Positions 1 to 8,050 are shown, counted from the stretch's first letter. The stretch is DNA of 13,178 bases from DASXMX01 sp036794395 (GCA_036794395.1 DAIRGS010000197.1:1-13178); one strand, 5' to 3'. Numbers and translations: made by a program. Notes: generated from the sequence alone by a model not told the origin.

Positions 1-33
1 GTGAGGGCGAATGCCAGGCGCCTCTCCTTCCAA
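1..33 (+). repeat. Dispersed repeat, end of a truncated copy
   Basis: Bases 1-33 are identical to bases 10683-10715 and then diverge, so this is the right end of a dispersed repeat whose remainder lies outside the window. It contains the palindrome AGGCGCCT. It lies about 120 bp beyond the stop codon of the receiver gene at 152-1396, in the 3' flank of that operon. See the fuller copy at 10612-10715. Confidence 0.7.
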
Positions 34-151
34 TGGACAGTGATTGCCGTTCCTCGCACAACCCCCATCTCGTCGCCAACCCAATTCGCGCAACAAAACC
101 CGTCTCGCAACGCACCAATTTCATCAGCCCAATTGATCGACCGGGCCAAGC

Positions 152-1396
152 TCAAGCCGCCAGGACATTCGGTACTGGCCCCGCCGCCGATTCAAAGTGT
201 GTGAAAAGTTTCTCCAGCAATCCTTCCTGAAGATCAGGCCGCGTGACCTTCGCCGGATCGATCGGCAATAGCAGATCAAACCCCGGCCCAGCCGGCGCTT
301 CCCGGTTCACGATGATGTCGCCTCCATGCTGGTAAGCGATCGAGAACGCGCGTAACAATTCAACGCCCAGATCCGATGGATCGTGCGCCGGAAATGCAAA
401 CGGCGTGAAAAACGCCGCGATATCCTGCTCGCTCCACGGCTTCGGACTCCCCGTCACGCGAATCCGCACCCCCGGAACACCACCTACCTGCACTGCATCC
501 GTCGTAATCACAACCGGATCCGCCCCCTCGCTCAAACGCGAAACATACGTCAGCAGGATCTTCAGCGCCGTCGTCGCATCTTCAGTCTCAAGCTTGACCT
601 TCGTCGCATCCGTATTGAATTGCGTATCCACCGTCCGCCCCGGCAGCGCCGCCGCCGCGATCGCACGCGCCGTCAGGTCCGCGGCATTCAATTCTTCTGT
701 GAAATTCTTGCTCGGCTCCAGCGTCGTCTGCGCCACACGATGAACAATTTGCAGCAGATGCTGCCGCTCTTTTTGCGCCAGGACCCAGAGCTGCTCGGTA
801 AACTGCGGATCCGCTGCCAACGGATCCCCCGCTTTCGCCGCCGCTGCTTCTTCCAGAAAGCACGTCAACGCCGTCATCGAATTGCGAAGATGATGCGAGA
901 TTCCCCCCGCCATCGCCGCCAGGCTCCGCACCCGATCCGCCACAATCATCCGCTGAATCACCCCAAGCCGTTCCCTCAGCAGCGTCTCACGCTCGGCCTC
1001 ATTCAGGAACAGTTCCATCGCCGCCGTCAGCGTCAACCGAAGTTCCTTCAGGTCTGCCGGCTTGGTCACATACTTAAAAATCGCCCCGGAATTCACCGCC
1101 TCAATCGCATCATCAATTTCCGAATACGCCGTGATCAGCAATCGAATAATGTGCGGCCACTTACTGCGCAGCCGCTTCAAAAGCTCCACGCCCAGCGCCC
1201 CAGGCATCCGCTGGTCGGTGATCACCACCCCGATCTTGTCCGCATCCTTGTCGAGAATCGCATTGGCATCTGCAACGTTCGTCGCGACCAGGACCTGGAA
1301 GTCCTTGTCCATCGCCTTGCGAAAGTACTTCAGCGCCTGCTCCTCGTCGTCCACGTACAGAATCGCATATTTTTTGTAGTCGTATTTGGAGCTCAT
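152..1396 (-). CDS. Response regulator with degenerate histidine-kinase-like C-terminus (PhcR/PhcQ-like)
   Basis: 414 residues. Residues 8-130 form a receiver domain: acidic pocket D16/D17, phosphoacceptor D61 in VVITDQRMPG, T89 and K112 in VTKP. Residues 155-230 resemble a dimerisation/H-box helix pair with ISHHLRNSM (H168). Residues 265-382 resemble a GHKL ATPase, but the N-box asparagine is missing (ALKILLTYVSRL), no DxGxG box is visible, and only FTPF and a G2-like DLGVELLRAFSIAYQHGG remain. I therefore expect a phosphoacceptor that cannot bind ATP normally. There is no DNA-binding domain. The ATG at 1396 overlaps the upstream kinase stop as ATGA, which fixes the start and implies translational coupling. 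Ralstonia PhcR is likewise known as a receiver joined to a kinase-like domain. The receiver call is firm; the Phc assignment is inference from synteny. Confidence 0.9.
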   Translation of the reverse strand: MSSKYDYKKYAILYVDDEEQALKYFRKAMDKDFQVLVATNVADANAILDKDADKIGVVITDQRMPGALGVELLKRLRSKWPHIIRLLITAYSEIDDAIEAVNSGAIFKYVTKPADLKELRLTLTAAMELFLNEAERETLLRERLGVIQRMIVADRVRSLAAMAGGISHHLRNSMTALTCFLEEAAAAKAGDPLAADPQFTEQLWVLAQKERQHLLQIVHRVAQTTLEPSKNFTEELNAADLTARAIAAAALPGRTVDTQFNTDATKVKLETEDATTALKILLTYVSRLSEGADPVVITTDAVQVGGVPGVRIRVTGSPKPWSEQDIAAFFTPFAFPAHDPSDLGVELLRAFSIAYQHGGDIIVNREAPAGPGFDLLLPIDPAKVTRPDLQEGLLEKLFTHFESAAGPVPNVLAA

Positions 1397-4152
1397 GCTG
1401 CGATACTCCCCGGCGTCGGCGCCGAAGAATCCTTGAAAGCACTCGGCATGTCGGAACCTGGCGGAACCGACTTCGAAAACCCATTCGACGGCAACGGCAG
1501 ATCAAAAAACACCCGCGCCCATTGCCCCTCTTCGCTCTCGATACCGATCGTGCCCCCGTGATTCTTTATGATCGTATGACAGATGCTCAAACCCAGCCCC
1601 ATTCCCTGGCCAACGTCCTTGGTCGTAAAGAACGGATCGAACAACCGCGGCAGATTATCCTTCTTCACACCCGTCCCGTTGTCCTGAATCGAAATCTGCG
1701 CCCGCTCCCCTTCAACCTTGCAGCTCACCGTAATCGTCTGCTCGCGCTTCCCCTTAACCGTCTTGAGCGCCTGCGCCGAGTTCACCAGCAGATTCATAAA
1801 CACGTGAATGATCTGCGTCTTGCCCGCCGCCACTTTCCCAAAATCCAACCCCTCCCGCTTCACCGGAATATCGCCCAGCTCATGCGCGGTCAGCCGCATC
1901 GCGCTGGTCAGCGCTTCATCCACGCTGAATTCCTCGCGATCCGTCGCCTTTGTCGGATAGGCAAACGTCCGCAGATCCGAAATCACGCCACGGATCCGCG
2001 TCATCCCCTGACCAATATCCTTCAGCGTATCCTGAAGATCGCTGTTGTCCCCCGCTTCCTGCTCGGCCATCTGTAGCGCCATGAACGTGAAGTTCAACGG
2101 ATTATTGATCTCATGCAGCAGCCCGGCAGACAGCTTGCCCAGCGCGTTCATCTTCTCGGATTGCACCAGCTGCACTTCCGTATCCTGGAGCTTCTTGATC
2201 GTCGTCTCCAGCTCCTGATTCCGATTCCGCACCTGCTCTTCCAGCTCCGCCGATCGCAGCAAATTCGCCAGCCGCGTCTGAAGCTCCACGGTACTGAACG
2301 GCTTAGTCAGGAAATCATCCGCCCCGCGCTCCAGCGCCGTCAGCTTCGATTGCTCATCCACTCGCGCCGTCAGCAACACAATCTTGATATTCTTCGTGCT
2401 TTCGTCGCTCTTCAGCGCCTTACACACATCCAACCCATCCATCCCCGGCAACATCAAGTCCAACAGCACCAGGTCGGGCTTGCGCGTGCGCGCCATCTCG
2501 AGCCCCGCCAACCCGTCCGCCGCCTGAATGATCGTATGATCCCGCGCCAGCGCATCGACCAGGAAACGCCGCATGTCATGCTCATCATCCACGACCAGCA
2601 CCAGGTGCTCACCGCTGCCAATTGATTCACTCGTGGCCGGCCCATCCACCGGCATCTGCACCGCCCTATTCGCTTCCCGATAAATATCCGCAATCGGATC
2701 AAAAACCGGGGCCGCCGCATCCCCCCCAACCGGCGCAGTCGCCGCCGCGGCGATCGCCTCGTCAGCCTGGGGCGCAACCGGTGTCCCCGTCACAGGCAGC
2801 TTTGCCGTGGTGTCGATCGGAAGCTCAATTCGGAATGTCGTCCCCTTCCCCAACTGGCTCTGTGCCGCCAGCCGCCCGCCATGCTGCTGCGCCAGATCGC
2901 GCGCCAGCGCCAGACCGATACCCACACCCTGATACTTACGCGTGGATGAACCATCCACCTGATGGAATCGATCGAAAATGTGCGGCAAGCTCTGCTCGGG
3001 GATACCAATTCCCGTATCCTCGATCTCCACAATCGCTAGCGCTTCCGACCGGGACATCCGCACCGAAATGGATCCATCCTTCGGCGTGAACTTGATCGCG
3101 TTCGTCAAAATATTCAGAACAACTTTTTCCAGCCCTGACGGATCCCCCTGCACGATCATCGGCGTCTTCTCAAACTCCACATTCAGCGCCAAACCCTTGA
3201 CCGTAGCCAGGTGACGCATCGAATCCGCCATCGCCGGCACGAACACCGTCAGGTCGATCGGCTCACGTCGAAGCTTCGCACGCCCTTCTTCAAGGCGCAC
3301 GATATCGAGCAAGTCGCTGATCAATTTAAGCAATCGAAGGGCGTTCTGCTTCGCGGTCGAAAGCGCGTCGCGCGTGCGCTCCGGCAACCCAGCCGCTGTG
3401 CGCAGCACTTCTTCCAACGGAGAAATGATCAACGTCAGCGGGGTTCGCAGCTCATGGCTGATGTTCGCAAAGAACGCGCTCTTCAGACGGTCCATCTGCG
3501 CCAACTGCTCATACGATGCATTGAGCTGGCCATTTCGCTCGTCCAGCTCATGCCGCAGTCGGAAATCCTCAAACCGGCGTCGCGAGCTGTAATGGCACGC
3601 CGTCACGCAGACGATCGCCGTCAATGAAAGAAAGTAGACGTTGTTGAATAACGTCCCGATCGAGATTCCGCTCGCTCCGCGGTGTTGGATGAAATGCGCC
3701 CCGCACGCCACCGCATACGTCAGAAACACGCACGCGCAAAACACCCCCGCTTGCCGTGATGTGTACGGCACCAACAAGCACGCCGCCAGCATCACCAGAT
3801 TCAACCCCGCATAGTAAGGCGACAACGCCCCCTCCGACTGATAAATCATCCATGAGATGACCATCGCCGGCAGCATCACCCACGCACTACCCAGGAACTT
3901 GATATGCCTGCGCCCAAACCCTGTAAACAAAACCAGAAAAAATGGGATCAGAAATAAATCGTGGAGCAGACGTGCCGTCAGAATCCGCCAGAACAGACCC
4001 GGATATACAAAGTAATCCAGGCTGAACCCGGCCGGCACCAGCATCAAACACAGGGTACATCCAACTTTTGCCTGTCGAACCCACAGATTTCGATTGAAGT
4101 CCTGATAAGCCTCGGCCAGTGAGATCGGGTTGGTCTGCTCCAAGGCTTTCAT
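1393..4152 (-). CDS. Membrane hybrid histidine kinase, TM6-HK-REC-HK (PhcS/PhcR fusion-like)
   Basis: 919 residues. Residues 28-188 hold about six hydrophobic segments and no large periplasmic loop, as in sensors of diffusible lipid or ketone signals. A short coiled coil (195-225) leads to kinase 1: H233 in FANISHELRTPL, N-box N347/N351, G1 box DTGIGIP at 379, F-box DRF, G2 GVGIGLALA at 409. An Ala/Pro-rich linker (450-515) follows, then a receiver (D522/D523, phosphoacceptor D565, T595, K617), a coiled coil (632-665) and kinase 2: H680 in GLLHEINNPLN, N787/N791, DNGTGV at 824, GMGLGLS at 850. Both kinase modules look intact. The gene starts 7 bp after the methyltransferase stop and overlaps the next gene by 4 bp. 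Kinase identity is certain from motifs. The reading as a PhcS fused to a PhcR-type REC-kinase is inference from order and domain content. Confidence 0.95.
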   Translation of the reverse strand: MKALEQTNPISLAEAYQDFNRNLWVRQAKVGCTLCLMLVPAGFSLDYFVYPGLFWRILTARLLHDLFLIPFFLVLFTGFGRRHIKFLGSAWVMLPAMVISWMIYQSEGALSPYYAGLNLVMLAACLLVPYTSRQAGVFCACVFLTYAVACGAHFIQHRGASGISIGTLFNNVYFLSLTAIVCVTACHYSSRRRFEDFRLRHELDERNGQLNASYEQLAQMDRLKSAFFANISHELRTPLTLIISPLEEVLRTAAGLPERTRDALSTAKQNALRLLKLISDLLDIVRLEEGRAKLRREPIDLTVFVPAMADSMRHLATVKGLALNVEFEKTPMIVQGDPSGLEKVVLNILTNAIKFTPKDGSISVRMSRSEALAIVEIEDTGIGIPEQSLPHIFDRFHQVDGSSTRKYQGVGIGLALARDLAQQHGGRLAAQSQLGKGTTFRIELPIDTTAKLPVTGTPVAPQADEAIAAAATAPVGGDAAAPVFDPIADIYREANRAVQMPVDGPATSESIGSGEHLVLVVDDEHDMRRFLVDALARDHTIIQAADGLAGLEMARTRKPDLVLLDLMLPGMDGLDVCKALKSDESTKNIKIVLLTARVDEQSKLTALERGADDFLTKPFSTVELQTRLANLLRSAELEEQVRNRNQELETTIKKLQDTEVQLVQSEKMNALGKLSAGLLHEINNPLNFTFMALQMAEQEAGDNSDLQDTLKDIGQGMTRIRGVISDLRTFAYPTKATDREEFSVDEALTSAMRLTAHELGDIPVKREGLDFGKVAAGKTQIIHVFMNLLVNSAQALKTVKGKREQTITVSCKVEGERAQISIQDNGTGVKKDNLPRLFDPFFTTKDVGQGMGLGLSICHTIIKNHGGTIGIESEEGQWARVFFDLPLPSNGFSKSVPPGSDMPSAFKDSSAPTPGSIAA

Positions 4153-4159
4153 TTCCAGA

Positions 4160-5551
4160 TCACTCCCGCTTGCGAATCTCCAGGAACACGTTCACGCCCG
4201 TCGCTTCCGTGTTCACCAGCCGCGATCCCAACTCAGGATCGGTCAATGAGAGCATCTCGCTCTCGGTCCTCATAATCAGATGCCACTCGCACAGGTCCTC
4301 CATGACCGCGTGAATCCGATGACGCGGATGCACGTTCGTCGCCATCAAGAACCCGCCCGGCGCCGTCCACGTCGACAGCATCTCGAGCAACCGCCGGCAC
4401 ACCTTGTCTGACATGTAGTCAAACAAACCCGCGCAATAGACGAAGTCGTATTCGCCCATCGGCGTCGTCGACGCGCCGCGCTTCTTCACCGCTTCCCTCA
4501 GCAAGTCGTTAATCGACATCTGAAGGAATCGAACCGGAGTTTTACGTCCGCACTCCGTCGTCGCCGTATCAAGCTGCCGGCGGGTGTACTCAATCGTCTC
4601 GGCGTTAAAGTCGAGCAGCGTGAACTCACACTCATCGCTGATCGCCTTATCCCGGATAAACCGCTCAATCTCGTGCGCCGGGCCGCATCCCAGATTCAAG
4701 ACCCGCAAAGGCCGGCCAGTTGGCACAACCCTGCGTGCTTCCTTAACGAGGTAATCGACCATTCTGTCTATGCGGTTTCGATGTGCTTCACCAAGATCCA
4801 GTCGCAAAATCGAAGAATTCACGATCTTTGCATACGTACTCGGACCTTCCATCCGGTTTCGCAGCAGCATATTGACCATTTCGTAATCCCCGGCATACCC
4901 CAGCGGCTTGGTATACGTCCGGTGAACGAATGGGCTGCAAAGCATTAGTGGATGAAGCTCACGCTGCGCAAACTGCCGGTGCAACGCCGTCTGATCCGGC
5001 CCGATCTCCTGCCAGGCCTTCTCCCACTTACTAAATAGAGCCAGAAGCCGCGGCTGCACTGTCTGAAAAAGCTGCTCGACGCGATCATTCCCATCGCGCG
5101 AAATTTCCCCGCTCAAATCCATCGGAGCCACCCACCGGCTCAATCGATCCAGAAACGACCGGATGCTCGTGATCGCAATCTGTACGTCCGGTAACAGCTC
5201 CTGCGTGTCTTCCCAGTTCCATTCCAGGCTCGTCGTATCCGCCCAGCCATCCGACCCCGCATCACGCTCGGCCATCGCCGCCCACGTCCCCAGCGGGGTC
5301 GCGGTGATAATCAGCATCATCCCCGTCGAGAGCACGCTCTCCACAACCGCACCGCCGCTGTACAACCGATACCCATCGCGCAGCAGCGTCAAACTCGCAA
5401 GAGACTCGCCCTGTTCCACCACCGCATAAGGACTGTAAACTTCAAACACAATCGCATCGCGCGTGATACGCACAAGCGTCCCCCTAAGCTCAACTCCACC
5501 TGCATTGCGAAACACAACCCCGCTATCCGTTCTGATGACTGTGGCTTCCAT
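4160..5551 (-). CDS. SAM-dependent methyltransferase, extracellular-factor/3-hydroxy fatty acid methyl ester type (PhcB-like)
   Basis: 463 residues. The first 110 or so residues are beta-rich and resemble a PilZ-type module. Residues 120-270 are helical and contain the segment TYTKPLGYAGDYEMVNM (212-228), which I recognise from proteins annotated as EF 3-hydroxypalmitic acid methyl ester biosynthesis. Residues 282-420 are a class I Rossmann methyltransferase: motif I VLNLGCGPAHE (284-294), an acidic strand end LLDFNAE (312-318), and FVYCAGLFDYM (370-380). By analogy with Ralstonia PhcB it would methylate a 3-hydroxy fatty acid to make a diffusible methyl ester signal. That substrate is inferred. 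It is the first gene of the operon, 7 bp before the sensor kinase. GGAG at 5561-5564 lies 9 nt before the ATG. The methyltransferase call is firm; the signal-synthase role is likely but unproven. Confidence 0.88.
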   Translation of the reverse strand: MEATVIRTDSGVVFRNAGGVELRGTLVRITRDAIVFEVYSPYAVVEQGESLASLTLLRDGYRLYSGGAVVESVLSTGMMLIITATPLGTWAAMAERDAGSDGWADTTSLEWNWEDTQELLPDVQIAITSIRSFLDRLSRWVAPMDLSGEISRDGNDRVEQLFQTVQPRLLALFSKWEKAWQEIGPDQTALHRQFAQRELHPLMLCSPFVHRTYTKPLGYAGDYEMVNMLLRNRMEGPSTYAKIVNSSILRLDLGEAHRNRIDRMVDYLVKEARRVVPTGRPLRVLNLGCGPAHEIERFIRDKAISDECEFTLLDFNAETIEYTRRQLDTATTECGRKTPVRFLQMSINDLLREAVKKRGASTTPMGEYDFVYCAGLFDYMSDKVCRRLLEMLSTWTAPGGFLMATNVHPRHRIHAVMEDLCEWHLIMRTESEMLSLTDPELGSRLVNTEATGVNVFLEIRKRE

Positions 5552-6040
5552 TACAAATCACTCCATTCCTGCGTCACCGCAGAGTGCGCGCTGGCTGGCC
5601 CTGCCGCGACGAACGCCAAGCGCGAAGCGCCCCAGCACTCAATTCACAACCCTTGTTTTCACGGAGCAGCGCAGCCCGGCGATGTGATACGCCTACTCCC
5701 ACGACCCGCGATCATTAATACCGAATTTTCGAAGCAGCACAAATTCGGCCCCAAACTTCGACAGATTCCGCTCCAAAGTGATGTGCATAACTCTCAAATA
5801 GTCCCACCTTCACATCGACTCAAATTGATGCTTTTTGTCGGACCTTGCCCCGCCAAAAAATATTCGGACCTGCACGCCAATCTCCTACAACCAGAAAATA
5901 CGCCGCGTCAGTTAAATCCACTCCCATCCATACCGATGAACACCAACGTTGCTGGGCGTCACAATTTGCCCAGCTTAACGCCACGGCGCTGCACCAACCG
6001 CGCCACTTGGCATTTCGCGTTTGGTTCACAGGGAAGACTT
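5552..6040. other. Divergent intergenic region between the signalling operon and the FadL-like gene
   Basis: 489 bp with no convincing gene. It must carry the operon promoter (minus strand) and the promoter of the channel gene (plus strand). A plus-strand frame is open from 5684 into the channel gene, but its 119-codon extension lacks protein character and precedes a clear signal peptide. The half near the channel gene is AT-richer (for example around 5857-5866) and holds the inverted repeat listed separately. I could not assign sigma-factor boxes with confidence. Confidence 0.7.
5947..5980 (+). promoter_or_regulatory. Inverted repeat in the leader of the FadL-like gene
   Basis: GCTGGGC (5951-5957) and GCCCAGC (5968-5974) flank a 10-nt loop. 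The flanking CGTT and AACG can extend the stem with a two-base bulge to 11 pairs. It lies about 65 bp before the ATG at 6041. There is no T-run after it on the plus strand, so it is not an ordinary terminator. It could be an operator or an mRNA leader hairpin; function unknown. Confidence 0.45.
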
Positions 6041-7255
6041 ATGTCAATCCTATCGCGACGTTCGCTCATCGGGCTGTGTTTCGCGCCGCTCCTCGTCCCG
6101 GCAATCGTCAACGCCGGAGCCATCGACGTTCCACAACAGGGAGCGCGCGCCTCCGGCCAGGCCGAAGCCTTCGCCGCCCAGGCCGATGACCCATCCGCAA
6201 TCTGGCATAACCCCGCCGGCCTCACTCAATTGCACGGCACCTATCTTCAGGATGGCGGCACCCTCGTGCTTCCCTTTTGGAAATTCGAATCCGCAAACGG
6301 CGCCGGCAGCCAGACCATGCGCATGCCCTCCATCCTCCCCCAGATTTATCTGGTTTCAGATCTGGGCACCGAAAACCTGCGCGTCGGACTCGGCGCCAAC
6401 AACGTCTTCGGATTGAACGAGGATTGGAAGAATGACGGGCCCCTCACCTCCATCGTCACACAGGCCCACTTGTTCTGCTACAACATCGCCCCGTCCGTCG
6501 CTTATCAAATCAACCCGCATCTCTCCCTCGGATTGGACCTGAACGTTTATTGGGGCGATCTGGAACTCACGCGCCGCGTCCCGCTGGGCCCCGGAATGCA
6601 GGACGGCACCTTCCACTTCCGCGGACAGGACGCCGCCGTCGGCGCAACCCCCGCCGTCATGTGGAAAATCGATGAACGCAACACCATCGGCGCAGTATAT
6701 CGGTCCCCATTCGAATTCGCATTCACCGGCAAAGCGCGCCTCAAAATGAACGAGGCGCCTGAAGTCGGCCCCAGCCACTCTCACGTCAAGATGCGCCTCC
6801 CGCAAATGGCAACCCTCGCCTACGCCTTCCGCCCCATCCAACCCTGGAAAATCGAAGCCGATGTCGTCTGGACCGATTGGGACATCAACCGCAACACCGT
6901 CCTCACCTCCACCAACGCCGCCTTCCGCCAAACCATCAAGGACGACTGGATGTCCGGCTTCTCCTTCCGCCTCGGCACCCAGTACGACCTCACCAAAAAG
7001 CTCTCCCTCCGTGCCGGCTACGCCTTCGGCCAGAACGCCGTCCCCTCCTCGACCTTCTCCCCCCTCGTCCCCGATGCCAACTACCACCTCCTCGGCCTCG
7101 GCCTGGGCTACGCCCTCAACGACTGCCTCACCGTCGACGTCGCCTATCAATACATCTTCCGAGAAACCCGCCATATCAACAACGGCTCCGCCGTCGACGG
7201 AAAATGGTCCAATATGTTCAATGAACTCATGCTCTCCGCCACCATCAAGCTCTAA
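6041..7255 (+). CDS. FadL/OMPP1/TodX-family outer-membrane fatty-acid transport protein
   Basis: 404 residues, slightly shorter than E. coli FadL. I start at ATG 6041, not at the earlier in-frame start at 5684: AGGGAAGA lies a few bases upstream and the protein then opens with a signal peptide (RRS, hydrophobic core, likely cleavage after VNA at residue 25). The mature N-terminus shows the family hallmark SAIWHNPAGL (52-61) after the G-R-AxGQAEA stretch. Alternating aromatic/hydrophobic strands fill the rest, with typical DVVWTDWDIN (274-283) and LGLGLGYALNDCLTVDVAY (351-369). FadL proteins are 14-stranded barrels that let long-chain fatty acids and other hydrophobic molecules diffuse across the outer membrane. 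It is divergent from the PhcB-like operon, so uptake of a fatty-acid methyl ester signal is an attractive inference. A terminator follows within 50 bp, so it is probably monocistronic. Confidence 0.9.
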   Translation: MSILSRRSLIGLCFAPLLVPAIVNAGAIDVPQQGARASGQAEAFAAQADDPSAIWHNPAGLTQLHGTYLQDGGTLVLPFWKFESANGAGSQTMRMPSILPQIYLVSDLGTENLRVGLGANNVFGLNEDWKNDGPLTSIVTQAHLFCYNIAPSVAYQINPHLSLGLDLNVYWGDLELTRRVPLGPGMQDGTFHFRGQDAAVGATPAVMWKIDERNTIGAVYRSPFEFAFTGKARLKMNEAPEVGPSHSHVKMRLPQMATLAYAFRPIQPWKIEADVVWTDWDINRNTVLTSTNAAFRQTIKDDWMSGFSFRLGTQYDLTKKLSLRAGYAFGQNAVPSSTFSPLVPDANYHLLGLGLGYALNDCLTVDVAYQYIFRETRHINNGSAVDGKWSNMFNELMLSATIKL

Positions 7256-7301
7256 CCCGACCACCACGGGACGGAGAACAACACAAAGAGCGGGCATCAA
7301 A

Positions 7302-7329
7302 AAAGCCCAGCCAGAAATGGCTGGGCTTT
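7302..7329. terminator. Bidirectional intrinsic terminator
   Basis: A perfect 11-bp stem AAAGCCCAGCC / GGCTGGGCTTT with a 6-nt loop (7313-7318). On the minus strand the stem runs into six T (7299-7304 read in reverse), a strong terminator. On the plus strand only TTT follows. It sits between the FadL-like gene and the convergent gene at 7459-7743 and probably serves both. Confidence 0.85.
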
Positions 7330-7458
7330 CCGCACATTACGAAGACACCTTTTTAGGATCCGCCTCCCAAACCAAGAAAGCCCCAGGACGCCGTCCTTGG
7401 GCCGCCCCGCCCACCATCGCTCCACGCACGATCGCCCCCGCACACCCCCCCAACCCTC

Positions 7459-7743
7459 TCACTCAATAATCGAATAAACCCCATCCGTATCCGAGATGCT
7501 CTTCGCCGCCACGAGTTTGCGCAAAGCCGCCGCCACAAGCCTCGGCAAATTCACCTTAATCGGAATCGAACCCGCCAGCGCCTTGCGCACCGAAACCAGC
7601 AGTACCAGCATCCGCATTTCCCCACCGGCCAGTTGTTTCAATATGACGCCGTCAAGCTGTTCCGCGTTGCACATCCCGACATCATACACTAATCCAACCG
7701 CGACGGGACCTTTGTAACGTAAAACGTTGGCCGCTTCAGTCAA
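7459..7743 (-). CDS. Small unrecognised protein
   Basis: 94 codons from a TTG at 7743, the only start codon between the upstream in-frame TGA (7761) and the conserved-looking part. GGCGGA lies about 6 nt upstream. Composition is protein-like: a possible strand GPVAVGLVYDVG, a hydrophobic helical middle, then IKVNLPRLVAAALRKLVAAK and DTDGVYSI, which could be a winged-helix end. I recognise no family. The overlapping plus-strand frame (7496-7717) is Ser/Thr/Pro-rich and looks like a shadow. It converges on the FadL-like gene and shares the terminator at 7302-7329. Moderate doubt that it is expressed. Confidence 0.45.
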   Translation of the reverse strand: MTEAANVLRYKGPVAVGLVYDVGMCNAEQLDGVILKQLAGGEMRMLVLLVSVRKALAGSIPIKVNLPRLVAAALRKLVAAKSISDTDGVYSIIE

Positions 7744-8050
7744 TTTGCATCCGCCAGCTCATCGGTTGACCCGTCCGGTTCTCTCGGAATCGCGCACCAC
7801 CGACTCAATTCACGCTGCGCCGCCTCCACCCCGAAAGCGGTGTCCCATCCCGCAAGGCCCCCACGCCGGGGTATCGGTACTTCTCTGATCTATGCTCGAA
7901 CGGTCTACTCACTCCTTTCTACCGTTCTCCTGCTCTCGCGCAGCGTGCCGCCCCGGATCCTCAGAGCGCTGCAATTCTCCTCGCCAAACCACCATAATAC
8001 TGATTTCACCTGCCGCCCAGACGGCCGGATCAGCGCCGAATCACGCACGG
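7744..8050. other. Intergenic stretch without a convincing gene
   Basis: About 307 bp. On the minus strand a 49-codon frame (ATG 8054 to TAG at about 7905) overlaps the stop of the preceding small ORF as ATGA, but its Arg/Ser-rich product resembles nothing I know and I do not call it. No RNA gene, array or strong hairpin was seen. Confidence 0.5.

Noticed and set aside
383..1561. Long plus-strand frame (392 codons) opposite the receiver gene
   Set aside because: The product is extremely Arg/His-rich and shows no domain. The minus strand carries clear receiver motifs and an ATGA-coupled start, so this is a high-GC shadow.
5684..6040. N-terminal extension of the FadL-like gene from ATG 5684
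   Set aside because: The 119 extra residues are not protein-like and would bury the signal peptide. ATG 6041 has an AGGGAAGA ribosome site and opens the signal peptide.
6356..7300. 314-codon minus-strand frame opposite the FadL-like gene
   Set aside because: Gly/Val/Glu/Asp-rich shadow of the FadL-like gene. The plus strand has a signal peptide, NPAGL and barrel-strand patterns.
6861..7469. Plus-strand Pro/Ser/Thr-rich frame overlapping the FadL-like gene end
   Set aside because: Typical +1-frame shadow of a GC-rich gene; runs through the terminator.
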